A stretch of 64,000 nt of DNA from Prochlorococcus sp. AG-363-B11 (GCA_003278425.1 QCFE01000006.1:25152-89151), one strand, 5' to 3'. Shown: positions 49,309-57,896, counted from the first letter of the stretch. Notes: generated by a model from the sequence alone, not told the origin. Program-made: numbers and translations.

Positions 49309-49782
49309 ATGTCTAGTCAAATTGCTGCTTTTAGCTGCAGAAAGCATTTTAAAGGCTATCCTTGTTGCCATAGACAATGGAATCATCCAGGTCATTGTAG
49401 CTTTGTTCATGGATACAGTAGGAGTTTTACGTTTTGGTTTAAAGCCAATGCATTAGATCAACATGGCTTTGTGGTTGATTTCTCTGGGCTCGATTTATTA
49501 GACCAAAAATTGAAAGATCAATTTGACCATACATTCCTTGTTAATAAGGATGATCCTTTTATTCCTCAATGGGAAAAATTACATAATGAGAAAGCTTTGG
49601 ATCTTCGCATAATGGATAATGTGGGGATGGAGTTTACTGCAAGTCTGGTTTGGGAATGGGCAAATTCAATATTGTTTGAAAGGGACGCAGGGCGAGCTTG
49701 CTGTTTTCGAGTAAAAGCAAGTGAAAATAATTTCAATTCTGCCTATTTTGAATCAATTCCTAATTGGTTTAACTTCCTTTAA
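49309..49782 (+). CDS. 6-pyruvoyl-tetrahydropterin synthase / QueD family protein
   Basis: The 157-residue protein has the zinc His pattern of the family: RKHFKGYPCCHRQW near residue 11, HPGHCSFVHGYSRSFTFWF near 27 (two His), VVDFSGLDLLDQKLKDQFDH near 55 and the catalytic Glu near the end (VKASENN). It acts on dihydroneopterin triphosphate, giving either tetrahydropterin or the queuosine precursor; the Cys in the first motif (YPCCHR) favours the PTPS-III/QueD side. It is divergent from hisIE. Confidence 0.88.
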   Translation: MSSQIAAFSCRKHFKGYPCCHRQWNHPGHCSFVHGYSRSFTFWFKANALDQHGFVVDFSGLDLLDQKLKDQFDHTFLVNKDDPFIPQWEKLHNEKALDLRIMDNVGMEFTASLVWEWANSILFERDAGRACCFRVKASENNFNSAYFESIPNWFNFL

Positions 49783-49806
49783 AGCAATTCTTTGAAAACT
49801 CTCTGA

Positions 49807-51372
49807 TTAGTTTGGTAGAGACCACGGATTAATACCTAATTTGGCTCCTATTTTATGAGCACAAGCAAAACCGCTGAAAGCCACTGCATTTAGCCCTTGT
49901 CCAGGGAAACATGAATCGCCTACACAGTAGAGTCCTTCAATAGCAGTACTGTTAAAAGGCATTGGCAAAAGTCCTGGTAGCTTCATTCGAGGTATTGGAC
50001 CATAACTACCATTGTGTCGTCCTAGAAAACGTCGATGACTTTTAGGAGTTCCAATTTCTTGGTGAATAATATTATCTTTTAGATGTGGGAAGACTTGTTC
50101 AATTTTTGATATTAGACGATTGCAGTCAAGTTGTTTTTTCTTTGCATAGTTGGATGGATCCAACTTTTTCCATTCTGACAGGGAGGAAGGAGTGAATGCG
50201 TGGACAATGTGGCAATCTTTTGGTGCTAGGGATTCATCTAATAATGTTGGAATAGAAATGAAGGCAACTCCTTGCTCTGCTTCCATCTCTTCCCATTGAT
50301 TTAGGATTAAATGATGGCAGTGAGATTCTTGGGGGATACAATCTTGGTTAACTCCAAGGTGAATTGATAAAAAAGATGGAGAAGGTTGGTAGCGACCCCT
50401 CCATTTTTTTTCACTAGTTGGAGTGTCACTTTCTTCAATTAATGGTTCTTTGATCCCTTCTCCACCAAAAGTGTCCCAACGGGTTGCATTAGAAATTATT
50501 GTACGTGCATAGAACTCAGTCCCAGTTGCTAGTTTTACTCCTATGGCTTTCTTTCCTTCTAAAATAATTTTCCTAACTCGCGATTTATAGGCTATTTCAC
50601 CTCCATTTGCTTTTAATCCTTTAACCAATTTCTCTGCTATAACTCCAACACCTCCTTTTGGATAGTTAATACCACCTGCATGGCGGTCTGAAAAAACCAT
50701 GCCAGCATTAATCATAGGGGTTTTTTCTGCGGGCATTACAGACCAGCAGAAACACTCGATGTCTATAAAATTCAACAGGTTTTGATCTTTTATATAACGA
50801 CGAGCGATGTCCCCAGCATTAAAAGGTAACCATCGTGCAAGACCTAGGCATGCTAATGGTGCCTTGAAGAAAACCTTCGCTAAGTAAGCAGGGTCCTCAA
50901 TTGATAATAAAGGCATTGAATCAAGACATTTGAAAACTTTCCAGCAGGTTTCATAAAAAGCTTTTATTCCAAGCTCTTCATGGGGAAACAGTGAAGTTAG
51001 ATTTGCAATGAATTGATCAAATTTCTTATTTACAACAACCTTCATTCCATTAGGGAGATGATAAGCAAGTTGAACTGGATCAGGAACTGTTTCACATTTT
51101 TCACCTACGTCATAGAGTGCTCTTGTTAAAAGATTTGTGTAGCCTTTTTCTCCAAAACCAAAAATCATGGATGCTCCAACATCAAACGTATATCCTTCTC
51201 GATGAAAGGCTCCACTGCTCCCTCCTGGAATAGTGTATCGCTCTAGAACTAATACCTTTGCACCTTTTGCTGCTAGTTGAGTTGCCGTAACTAGCCCGCC
51301 AATACCAGAGCCGATAACTATTGCATCCCATAAGGTATTCTTAGTGGCAAGAGTTTCCTTCTCCAAGTTCAT
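49807..51372 (-). CDS. crtH: Prolycopene (carotenoid) isomerase CrtH/CRTISO
   Basis: This FAD enzyme turns poly-cis-lycopene into all-trans-lycopene in the dark. The 521-residue protein has the dinucleotide motif [20 protein letters not shown] near residue 19, [20 protein letters not shown] near 46, [19 protein letters not shown] near 235, and the C-terminal [20 protein letters not shown] near 480. It is distinguished from phytoene desaturases by length and by the [19 protein letters not shown] region. Its start overlaps the trmFO stop by four bases, so the two are coupled. Confidence 0.94.
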   Translation of the reverse strand: MNLEKETLATKNTLWDAIVIGSGIGGLVTATQLAAKGAKVLVLERYTIPGGSSGAFHREGYTFDVGASMIFGFGEKGYTNLLTRALYDVGEKCETVPDPVQLAYHLPNGMKVVVNKKFDQFIANLTSLFPHEELGIKAFYETCWKVFKCLDSMPLLSIEDPAYLAKVFFKAPLACLGLARWLPFNAGDIARRYIKDQNLLNFIDIECFCWSVMPAEKTPMINAGMVFSDRHAGGINYPKGGVGVIAEKLVKGLKANGGEIAYKSRVRKIILEGKKAIGVKLATGTEFYARTIISNATRWDTFGGEGIKEPLIEESDTPTSEKKWRGRYQPSPSFLSIHLGVNQDCIPQESHCHHLILNQWEEMEAEQGVAFISIPTLLDESLAPKDCHIVHAFTPSSLSEWKKLDPSNYAKKKQLDCNRLISKIEQVFPHLKDNIIHQEIGTPKSHRRFLGRHNGSYGPIPRMKLPGLLPMPFNSTAIEGLYCVGDSCFPGQGLNAVAFSGFACAHKIGAKLGINPWSLPN

Positions 51373-52775
51373 TGCTTTATAAACCCAATAGGATCTGTGA
51401 TTGTCATTAATTCTTTAATAGTTTTAATCTCCTTTAATGCTCTATCACGATAAGCACCATAGCGACAACGTTTGTCACGTATTCTTCCATTCAATTCGGG
51501 CAAAAGACCAAAATTTGGAGGCATTGGCTGGAAGAGATTTTTTCGTCTGGTCTTCTCACTTAGTTGTAGATCACTTATAAAATCAATCATTGCACCAATC
51601 ATAGTTGTTTTTGGAAGTGTTATTGGTTCGCGGTTCATTGCTAACAAAGCTGCATTTGTTCCAGCCAACCACCCTCCAGCAACGGCAGCGGCATAACCTT
51701 CAGTACCTGTAATTTGACCTGCAGCAAGGAGTTTTGATCTTTTTCTAAATTGAAGAGTAGGAGCTAAAAGTTTTGGGGATTCAAGGAATGTATTGCGATG
51801 CATTACTCCAAAACGTACGAAATCTGCATTTTTTAACCCTGGAATTAATCGAAGAATCTTTTTTTGTTCTCCCCATTTTAAGTTTGTTTGGAAACCAACT
51901 AAATTCCAAAGCCTACCATCTTTATCTTCTTGTCTTAACTGGACAATTGCATAAGCTCTATTTGCTTTCCTTAGTTCTTTATTATGTAAATCTCCCCATC
52001 TTGGGTCCCAGAGTCCAATTGGTTTAAGGGGACCGTATCGCATCGTATCTTCCCCTCTTTTTGCTAATACTTCAATTGGCAGACAACCTTCAAAAAAAGC
52101 AGCAGATTCTTTATCAAATCCTTTCACATCCGCTTGTTCAGCATTAAGCAATGCAGCCCTAAAAGCAAGATATTGCTCTTTATTCATTGGACAATTTATG
52201 TAGTCAGCATCTCCTTTGTCATACCGGCTTGCTTTGAATGCTAAAGAGAGGTCAATACTTTCTCCTTCAACAATTGGGCTGGCTGCATCAAAAAAATGGC
52301 ATTCTTCAAGACCTGTAAACCCTCTGAGATCATTTGCCAAGTCATCGCTAGTCAGTGGGCCTGATGCTATGACAGTAATTTGATCCTCATGGGGTAGAAA
52401 TTTTGCTTCTTTCCTTTCTACATTTATTAATGGATGTTTCGATATTTTTTCAGTTATGAATTGGCTAAATTTACTTCTATCAACAGCTAGTGCGCCTCCA
52501 GCTGGAACAGAATATTTGTCTGCACTCTTAATAATGAATGAACCTAATTGTCTTAGCTCCTCCTTTAGGAGACCTGATGCTCGATCACTGCTATGAGATC
52601 CAAAACTATTACTGCAGACAAGTTCTGCAAAATCATTTGAATGATGAGCAGGAGACCTCCTAAGAGGCCTCATTTCTATTAATTTGACAGGTATACCTGC
52701 TCTGGCAATTTGCCATGCAGCTTCTGAACCTGCCAGACCTGCACCAATTACTAATAAATGGGGGGATGGCCTCAA
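51369..52775 (-). CDS. trmFO: Folate-dependent tRNA (uracil-54) methyltransferase TrmFO
   Basis: This FAD/folate enzyme makes T54 in the T loop of tRNAs. The 468-residue protein has [20 protein letters not shown] near residue 9, [20 protein letters not shown] near 35, [20 protein letters not shown] near 54, [19 protein letters not shown] near 130 and [20 protein letters not shown] near 355. Known Cys residues of the active site fit CSNSF. It is followed by crtH with a 4-base overlap. Confidence 0.95.
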   Translation of the reverse strand: MRPSPHLLVIGAGLAGSEAAWQIARAGIPVKLIEMRPLRRSPAHHSNDFAELVCSNSFGSHSSDRASGLLKEELRQLGSFIIKSADKYSVPAGGALAVDRSKFSQFITEKISKHPLINVERKEAKFLPHEDQITVIASGPLTSDDLANDLRGFTGLEECHFFDAASPIVEGESIDLSLAFKASRYDKGDADYINCPMNKEQYLAFRAALLNAEQADVKGFDKESAAFFEGCLPIEVLAKRGEDTMRYGPLKPIGLWDPRWGDLHNKELRKANRAYAIVQLRQEDKDGRLWNLVGFQTNLKWGEQKKILRLIPGLKNADFVRFGVMHRNTFLESPKLLAPTLQFRKRSKLLAAGQITGTEGYAAAVAGGWLAGTNAALLAMNREPITLPKTTMIGAMIDFISDLQLSEKTRRKNLFQPMPPNFGLLPELNGRIRDKRCRYGAYRDRALKEIKTIKELMTITDPIGFIKQ

Positions 52776-52817
52776 AAAATTTAAGGTTTAGAACATATCA
52801 AGCTTTTCAGAGAAAGC

Positions 52818-52940
52818 TTAGAAAGGGTTGTTTTCACCAAACTGACGATCCCACTGTTCTCTAGCAGGTTTTTGAATGTTGAACACTACCCAGGTAACTG
52901 CGGCCAGAATTGGGAAAGTGATAATTATAAGGTTGAGCAT
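52818..52940 (-). CDS. psbY: Photosystem II protein PsbY
   Basis: A 40-residue peptide, too short for most gene finders, begins [20 protein letters not shown] and ends [10 protein letters not shown]. One membrane helix followed by [13 protein letters not shown] is the PsbY signature. PsbY lies at the edge of photosystem II near cytochrome b559. It sits 42 bases upstream of trmFO on the same strand. Confidence 0.93.
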   Translation of the reverse strand: MLNLIIITFPILAAVTWVVFNIQKPAREQWDRQFGENNPF

Positions 52941-53098
52941 AGAGATGAGTTATTTCGTCGTGATTGTACAGACAAGAGTGACATATTTACCATTTTTAAG
53001 TGAATTCATTTAATCAAGCGTTGGATAATTCCCTAAGGATGAATTTTCATTTGTTTAGCAATGGCCTCTTTTGCATATAATCCTTTTTCATATGAAGA

Positions 53099-53112
53099 TT
53101 GTCACGTGACAA
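53099..53112. promoter_or_regulatory. 14-base perfect palindrome upstream of tRNA-Lys
   Basis: TTGTCACGTGACAA is an exact palindrome, 33 bases before the tRNA. Just after it lies a second imperfect inverted repeat (GTTGACC, TTTAA, GGTTCAAC). Palindromes of this length often are dimeric regulator sites, here between psbY and tRNA-Lys. The regulator is unknown. Confidence 0.4.
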
Positions 53113-53144
53113 CTTCGTTGTTGACCTTTAAGGTTCAACAGAGT

Positions 53145-53216
53145 GGGTCGCTAGCTCAGCGGTAGAGCATCCGGCTTTTAACCGGCTGGTCCTGAGTTCG
53201 AATCTCAGGCGACCCA
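53145..53216 (+). tRNA. trnK: tRNA-Lys (anticodon UUU)
   Basis: This 72-base cloverleaf has acceptor arm GGGTCGC paired with GCGACCC, discriminator A, D arm GCTCAGCGGTAGAGC, anticodon stem CCGGC with loop TTTTAA containing TTT, and T arm CTGAGTTCGAATCTCAG. CCA is not encoded. It is followed by a run of T. Confidence 0.95.
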
Positions 53217-53238
53217 TTTTTTTTTATTCCCACAGAGC

Positions 53239-53583
53239 ATGCAAAAGCACCTGCCCAGGGTTGTTGCAATTTATCTGCTCTCATTTTCCCTTGTTGATAT
53301 CCCCATAGCCAAGGCAGGTTTTGATCATTTCACCGTGATTGATATCTTTGGAGATTGGATAATTGAACAAAAATTTGATTCTGAAACAAAACAAGTTTTT
53401 TGTAGAGCATCTTTGAAGGGAAATGGAACCTGGTTTGCAGGAAAAACACGACTAAATATGAATAATGAACTTATTGTTTCTGAAGGAAGCTCATCGAGGG
53501 ACAGACCAAGCCTTGAAGATGTTAGAAAAGTTAGAGTGCTTCTTGAGAACTGTCGAAAAGGACTTCTTTATATCCCTATGTAA
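53239..53583 (+). CDS. Secreted conserved hypothetical protein
   Basis: The 114-residue protein has a signal peptide of about 26 residues ending IAKA before GFDHF. The mature part has FGDWIIEQKFDSETKQVFCR near residue 38 and a second Cys near 106 (LLENCRK), which may form a disulfide. The pattern recalls small exported picocyanobacterial proteins of unknown role. It begins 22 bases after tRNA-Lys. Confidence 0.7.
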   Translation: MQKHLPRVVAIYLLSFSLVDIPIAKAGFDHFTVIDIFGDWIIEQKFDSETKQVFCRASLKGNGTWFAGKTRLNMNNELIVSEGSSSRDRPSLEDVRKVRVLLENCRKGLLYIPM

Positions 53584-53685
53584 ACAAGCTTTCATTCATG
53601 CATCTGTCTTGAAATTGACATAAAGACTCGCCAGTTCTGCAAATTCTTTGCTGCATTGGGAGTACAACCCTCTTTAACATAGAAA

Positions 53686-53769
53686 ATGAAGCTTGTTGCT
53701 GTTGCTTTTGCGATCTCAGCAAATCTTTCCCTTTACTTTTGGCTTTTTCTGAACAACCCTCTCCCTTAA
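53686..53769 (+). CDS. Possible 27-residue hydrophobic peptide
   Basis: A short frame encodes MKLVAVAFAISANLSLYFW followed by LFLNNPLP, almost entirely one membrane helix. It is in a 363-base gap (53584-53947) that otherwise shows nothing. It resembles the size and build of small photosystem or cytochrome subunits but does not match one I know. There is no strong ribosome-binding site, so it may be chance. Confidence 0.35.
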   Translation: MKLVAVAFAISANLSLYFWLFLNNPLP

Positions 53770-53947
53770 TGGGTTAGTTGGGGATATCTCTAATCCTCAT
53801 AATGATTTTTAAAAGCTAATAGTCAAATGCTTTTGTCCTCGTTAGCCAACTATTTTTATAGTGATGTTTCTTTAAGTATTAATAAAGGAAATTTCAGAGA
53901 GCAACTTTTTAGGTAGATATGACCCTTTAAGACTCATCCTGAGGAGG

Positions 53948-54286
53948 GTGAACATAGAAATAGATCCAATGCCTAAGAAATCTTCCTCTCTTTCAAAGTC
54001 AACCCGCCCTTGGCTATTGCGTTGGGCCGAGGATGAAAGTGTTTTAACTGTAATACCTAAATCAAAGACCAAACGTCTGGCAAAACAAGCTCAGTTAGCG
54101 AATGTTGATGCAGAGAGAGCTGTCAATAGAGCTTTTCAGCAAGAACTCTTAAGAGCAAAAGCGATTAGTGAAGCAATGTTCAAATCAGGTAAGGCAGTTC
54201 GTTTTACGCTTGCCAGCTCTGGGAGACAGGCTCTATTAAGAGTTACCGCAGTTCAACGAAAACTAAAGGATTGGTTTAAAGGATGA
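53948..54286 (+). CDS. Conserved basic hypothetical protein
   Basis: The 112-residue protein is rich in Lys and Arg and helical from about residue 40 on (TKRLAKQAQLANVDAERAVN and AFQQELLRAKAISEAMF). No membrane part. The start is unclear: GTG at 53948 lies right on top of the GAGGAGG sequence, while ATG at 53969 (MPKKSSSLSKSTRPWLLRWA) gives a more likely protein but a long spacer. I recognise no family. A terminator follows two bases after the stop. Confidence 0.6.
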   Translation: MNIEIDPMPKKSSSLSKSTRPWLLRWAEDESVLTVIPKSKTKRLAKQAQLANVDAERAVNRAFQQELLRAKAISEAMFKSGKAVRFTLASSGRQALLRVTAVQRKLKDWFKG

Positions 54287-54287
54287 T

Positions 54288-54313
54288 TTTTTAGGTATAC
54301 CCTAAAAATTTTT
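54288..54313 (+). terminator. Intrinsic terminator after the basic hypothetical gene
   Basis: TTTTTAGG pairs with CCTAAAAA over a 5-base loop TATAC and is followed by TTTTT. It begins two bases after the stop codon at 54286. Confidence 0.65.
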
Positions 54314-54409
54314 ATTCCTAAACCTACTTTTGGTTTTGTTTTTCCTTAGGTACCTAGGCCATTTCTTAACTATGATTAAAAGGAAATTGTCCTAATATTT
54401 AATTCGAAT

Positions 54410-54709
54410 ATGCAACTTTATGTCGTAACTTGGAAGTTCCAGTCTTCGGAATATCAGACTTTTGCTGGCCAGGCTTTAAAGGAATATGTTGAAAATGGAA
54501 AGTTTGATCATTCATATGAGGGGTACGAGCGACTAGCTTGGGTTCACACCCCACAAGATGGAACGGGTACAGTTATTTGTAAGGCAGAAAATGCAGCTGT
54601 TTTATATAAAGTTTTTGGTCCTTGGCGCGATAATTTTGGAATGACTTGGGATTATAAGCCAGGACTCTCTACAGAAGAACTTGTAAACTTAATAAAGGAA
54701 TCTGCTTGA
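54410..54709 (+). CDS. DUF3303 domain protein
   Basis: The 99-residue protein (MQLYVVTWKFQSSEYQTFAG at the start) has the ferredoxin-like pattern of DUF3303: VTWKFQS, YEGYERLAWVHTPQDGTG near residue 43 and KVFGPWRDNFGMTWDYKP near 68. It is cytoplasmic, with no known function. It has its own gap on both sides. Confidence 0.75.
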   Translation: MQLYVVTWKFQSSEYQTFAGQALKEYVENGKFDHSYEGYERLAWVHTPQDGTGTVICKAENAAVLYKVFGPWRDNFGMTWDYKPGLSTEELVNLIKESA

Positions 54710-54964
54710 CCTCATCTAGGCCTTAACTATTAATATGTTCAGCAATATTTAAATATTTAGTAACTTATAGCTATAGTAATATTTTCTATATTTTATTTTA
54801 TGCTTGGTTTTATATAAAAGCCCAATTTAGCAAATATCAGATGTATACCTAATATTTGCTTTTAATTATCTATAAAGATAGACAACCCTTTACTGTAACT
54901 AGAATAATACTTTCATTTAATTAAAGCTAACTGAAAAGTATTTTTCTAAAGAAATAACTTATAC

Positions 54965-55144
54965 CTATTTGCGACGCTTTGTTCTGTTCTTAAGCCTTTG
55001 CTTACGCTTGTATTTTTCTACAGGCGTCTCATGGTGGCGAATGCGCTTTAGCTCATTAAATATCCCAGCTTTAGAAACTTCTCGTTTAAATCTACGCAAT
55101 GCAGATTCAACACCCTCGTTTTCGCCAACTATTACTTGAGTCAA
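54965..55144 (-). CDS. rpsU: 30S ribosomal protein S21
   Basis: This 59-residue protein was read from the minus strand: [20 protein letters not shown], then [20 protein letters not shown], then a very basic tail ending LKNRTKRRK. This is S21, which helps mRNA binding on the small subunit. It starts with TTG. It is a core gene in an otherwise accessory stretch. Confidence 0.93.
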   Translation of the reverse strand: MTQVIVGENEGVESALRRFKREVSKAGIFNELKRIRHHETPVEKYKRKQRLKNRTKRRK

Positions 55145-55502
55145 AAGAAATTTAATTAATATCCTACTTTAACAGTTCTACCTCAAATAGCACCACCCAT
55201 TCCATAATCAATAGCAATTTGAGAATAAAAGGAAAGCTGAATCTTAATGATTTCTCATTGATTACACTATTTTTAGGCTTTGATCTATTCGATTGATTTA
55301 TGAGATGAAAGGCTCGATCACTAATATGATTTGAAAAAGAGCAGGATTTGAAAAACTTTTTCTCAAGCAATGCTTTGTTAGTCATTGCTTTATAAACCCT
55401 TGCCAATACTTGATTCCTGGGTGTGCCCTATGACGTGTCAGACTTTCAAAACTAATTAGCTTCAAAGCTTTATTTATTGCTCGAGATCGTTTAGATATTA
55501 GA
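55145..55502. other. Upstream region of rpsU, no supported gene
   Basis: These 358 bases lie upstream of rpsU and left of the putative RNA pair. A minus-strand open frame (55164-55406) exists, but its sequence is unlike a stable protein and it has no clear ribosome-binding site. The rpsU promoter should be here. Confidence 0.45.
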
Positions 55503-55590
55503 AATCAGAGCCTTATGGACTCCTCACACTTATTTATTTGGTTCTGATAGCTGGGAGTCTTTGTGATCTACCAAGACTCCCTATAAAACT
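55503..55590 (+). ncRNA. Candidate small RNA with Yfr1-like core motif
   Basis: The stretch contains ACTCCTCACAC (55519-55529), the sequence I know as the core of cyanobacterial sRNA Yfr1. Here it lies in the loop of a hairpin: 55504-55512 pairs with 55540-55548 (nine pairs, one G-U). A second perfect hairpin follows, GGGAGTCTT (55553-55561) with AAGACTCCC (55573-55581). A TAGATA -10-like box at 55492 would start the RNA near 55504. In canonical Yfr1 the motif is single-stranded between two hairpins, so this is not a standard copy. The 3' end is undefined. Confidence 0.4.
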
Positions 55591-55592
55591 TT

Positions 55593-55621
55593 AAAAAAAA
55601 GGCCACCTAATTTAGGTGGCC
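55593..55621 (-). terminator. Strong intrinsic terminator for minus-strand transcription
   Basis: GGCCACCTAA and TTAGGTGGCC (55601-55621) form up to ten base pairs. On the minus strand the hairpin is followed by eight T; on the plus strand only three T follow. It therefore points to a minus-strand transcript coming from the right. Confidence 0.8.
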
Positions 55622-55687
55622 TTTCCGTTGAGCTCACTAGAAAGTGTTACCTAGTTTCCACTTTTTAGCGAGGCTAACTCCTCACAG
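55594..55687 (-). ncRNA. Candidate small RNA on the minus strand (Yfr2-like size and loop)
   Basis: A TTGCAA (-35, 55721-55716) and TAATTA (-10, near 55699-55694) with 16 bases between would start an RNA near 55687. Going left it begins with TGTGAGGAGT, then a TTAGC/GCTAA mini-hairpin, then an AAAGTG/CACTTT hairpin with loop GAAACTAGGTAA, and ends in a 10-base-pair terminator hairpin and eight T at 55600-55593. The length of about 94 bases and a GGAAAC loop recall the Yfr2-Yfr5 (Cyano-1) family, from memory only. No reading frame fits. Confidence 0.5.
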
Positions 55688-55843
55688 ATCTAATAATTAC
55701 TTGCTTGTTAATTTTTTGCAAGTCCCTCTTTACAATAAGCCCCAAAATTCACTGACTTTTAATTAAAATTCTTTATAGATTTTTTCCTAGGCTTACAAAT
55801 AAATGGTTCTCTACCTAAATTTTTAATTGAGATTTTCAAAGAT

Positions 55844-56056
55844 TTGAGATGTTGGCTTCTAATTATCTTGTTTGCTTGTTTAGCCTTAATATTATTTTGT
55901 AGATATAAAGCAAGCTACTTTATGGATTATCAAGATAAAATTATGATTGGGGCCTTGCTTTTTTTTGGTCTCTCAGGCCTCTATTACATTTGGCTTTGGT
56001 TTAGTGGTTTTATGAGGGAAAGTAATTCAGATGAAATTAAGCAGCCATGGGAATAG
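55844..56056 (+). CDS. Small two-helix membrane protein
   Basis: The 70-residue protein has two membrane helices (about 4-20 and 33-54: MIGALLFFGLSGLYYIWLWF) separated by a short charged turn RYKASYFMDYQDK, and an acidic tail. The start is TTG at 55844. I recognise no family; its size and shape are those of many picocyanobacterial hypothetical proteins. Confidence 0.55.
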   Translation: MRCWLLIILFACLALILFCRYKASYFMDYQDKIMIGALLFFGLSGLYYIWLWFSGFMRESNSDEIKQPWE

Positions 56057-56095
56057 TGGGTTGATTGTATTGAGATATTAATCAGCGTTAAAATA

Positions 56096-56455
56096 ATGAA
56101 CTTATTTTCTTTGCTCTTAAGTCTTATCATTGCTATTTCGCCTCCGTCTCAGTTTGATTGTGATGGAGATAATCTTTTTGTAAGTATCAGGAATAATTTA
56201 AATGGTGATTTTGCTCTTGTAACTGATCTTGAAAAAATAGATGAGGGAGCTTTTGTGGTTCTTGACTGGAAAGATATACACCTAATGCTTCCTGTCTCTT
56301 TTCAGAAAGGGGAAATAAGTTTCACTGATAAGAAATGGTTGTGGAGTTATCAAGATAATAAGACTGGATTGCATGAAGAAAACCCTAGATTTGCCCAAAG
56401 ACTTCCAAGTGGCAAGATAATTGAACATGAATGTAAGTCTTCTGTCTTAAATTAA
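56096..56455 (+). CDS. Secreted hypothetical protein
   Basis: The 119-residue protein starts with a short hydrophobic leader (LFSLLLSLIIAISPPSQ) then FDCDGDNLFVSIRNN. Two Cys (near residues 22 and 114) may pair outside the cytoplasm. VVLDWKDIHLMLPVSFQKG near 55 suggests a beta-rich fold. No family recognised. It follows the small membrane protein after 39 bases in the same direction. Confidence 0.6.
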   Translation: MNLFSLLLSLIIAISPPSQFDCDGDNLFVSIRNNLNGDFALVTDLEKIDEGAFVVLDWKDIHLMLPVSFQKGEISFTDKKWLWSYQDNKTGLHEENPRFAQRLPSGKIIEHECKSSVLN

Positions 56456-56594
56456 CCATGCTGTCTTAATTTAACTAGTCTTATACAATCAACCTTCTCT
56501 TCATATTCTAAAGATCAAGATTCTTTGTTAGTTTTAACCTGATTTGAGCTCAAAGGACTTATATAAAAGCCTATTACCTTTTTGCATTTAACTT

Positions 56595-56819
56595 TTATAA
56601 ATCATTTGCTTCTTTAAATAAGGCATCTTTCTCTTCTGATAACTTCTCCAGCCTCTTCAATTCTATTGGGTCATAATGCCGGATAAGAGATTGACTAAAC
56701 TCAAAAATGGTTTCATCTGGCACTCCTTTATCCCTTAATTCAGCAAGTACACTTGAAATTATTTTGTATGCATCATTCAAGAGTTCTTTTTGCTCATCAC
56801 TTAGATTAAACTCTGTCAT
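56595..56819 (-). CDS. Small acidic hypothetical protein
   Basis: The 74-residue protein (MTEFNLSDEQKELLNDAYKI at the start) is acidic and fully helical, with GVPDETIFEFSQSLIRHYDP near residue 36 and a tail LKRLEKLSEEKDALFKEAND. It probably folds as a small helical bundle. I recognise no family. A good ATG start with modest spacing supports it. Confidence 0.65.
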   Translation of the reverse strand: MTEFNLSDEQKELLNDAYKIISSVLAELRDKGVPDETIFEFSQSLIRHYDPIELKRLEKLSEEKDALFKEANDL

Positions 56820-57142
56820 TTGATTCCTTTTGTTCTTCTAAATAATAAAGGCCTTGAAATTAATAGCTTCTATAAATTTTCATAACCAATTTTTTGGAAC
56901 GAACCTTAAGCCCATATTTAAATAAAATCAAACTTTAATTGTAATAAATTTAGCAAAATCTTAAAAAGAAGACCTAAAAAATATATTTAATTTTGAGAGA
57001 TGTCTTAACAGAAATTGAATATTAGATCTCCCTACCTAATTTGAGGTACTGTTGAAGAAGATTTGACCTAATAGTAGGAAATACTGATTTCGATAACTTG
57101 CTTTGATGCTATAAATAAATTTATATCTTTTTATTATATACG
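56820..57142. other. Gap without recognised feature
   Basis: These 323 AT-rich bases lie between a minus-strand gene and a plus-strand small gene. They must contain promoters for both. TACCTAA appears here (near 57035), as in several other gaps of this accessory region, but I cannot give it a role. Confidence 0.4.
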
Positions 57143-57271
57143 ATGGAACATAGTCTGGCTATGAATATTGCAGTTCCGCTAGTTGGTATAGCACCTTTGC
57201 TGATGTTCTTTGTCTTACGAAATGGTAAAAAGAAGACCAAGAATAAGAAAGTTTGGAGAAGATCTTCTTAG
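57143..57271 (+). CDS. Small membrane protein with basic tail
   Basis: A 42-residue frame starts MEHSLAMNIAVPLVGIAPLL, has one membrane helix (about 8-25) and a very basic tail (RNGKKKTKNKKVWRRSS). The positive-inside rule puts the C-terminus in the cytoplasm. It is not a photosystem subunit I know. Confidence 0.55.
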   Translation: MEHSLAMNIAVPLVGIAPLLMFFVLRNGKKKTKNKKVWRRSS

Positions 57272-57377
57272 TCGATGTTGAAAAATTTGAATACCCGTTA
57301 AGCGTCGCTAAAAAATATTTTTATTAGATCATAGAGGTATTGAAAGTTGATATGGCTTTTTCTTTTGATATATAGCG

Positions 57378-57728
57378 TCAATTTGCTTTCTCAAGTTTTA
57401 AGCCATCTAAATTAGCTTTAGTAAGCTCAAAATAGTAACAAGTATCTGCTATATCAGATAGTATTTGCTCTTTTACATCATCAAGATCTATCTTCTCAAT
57501 AAGTTTGGTTTTGGAGAATTCTCCCTTGGTTTCACCTAATGCAAACTTTAAGGCACCTTCATAAGAAATCCCAAAGCCAGTGCTATTACAAAAAGTCTTG
57601 GCGAATTTCTTAGATATTTTACGTTCTAATTTTGTTGTTTGTTTTTCTACATCTTGGGCGGCAATAGCTGGGGTTGAAATACCAAAAGTAAGGAGTGTTA
57701 TTAATAAGGTAATTAGAAAACGTCTCAT
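57378..57728 (-). CDS. Secreted conserved hypothetical protein
   Basis: The 116-residue protein has a clear signal peptide (RRFLITLLITLLTFGISTPA then IAA) and a soluble helical mature domain with KISKKFAKTFCNSTGFGISY near residue 37 and DIADTCYYFELTKANLDGL near 92. The two Cys could form a disulfide. Similar small exported proteins occur in other Prochlorococcus, function unknown. Confidence 0.68.
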   Translation of the reverse strand: MRRFLITLLITLLTFGISTPAIAAQDVEKQTTKLERKISKKFAKTFCNSTGFGISYEGALKFALGETKGEFSKTKLIEKIDLDDVKEQILSDIADTCYYFELTKANLDGLKLEKAN

Positions 57729-57896
57729 TGTTACCTATTGTGTTATGTAGCTATTTTGGTATATAAACACCCTTATTTATAAGATTTGGTCGCAAAAATA
57801 TTTTAAGCGCCTTTTGACATGGCGAGATTGTTGGTGAGACAACATTTAAAGACTTTTCACCTAAATGATCAAATGGGGAACTAAAATCTTTTTGTA

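Noticed and set aside
53061..53165. Short frame starting MASFAYNPF
   Set aside because: It runs into the tRNA-Lys gene, which cannot be coding.
55164..55406. Minus-strand open frame of 80 codons upstream of rpsU
   Set aside because: Amino acid content is unlike a folded protein, no ribosome site is seen, and it covers the expected rpsU promoter.
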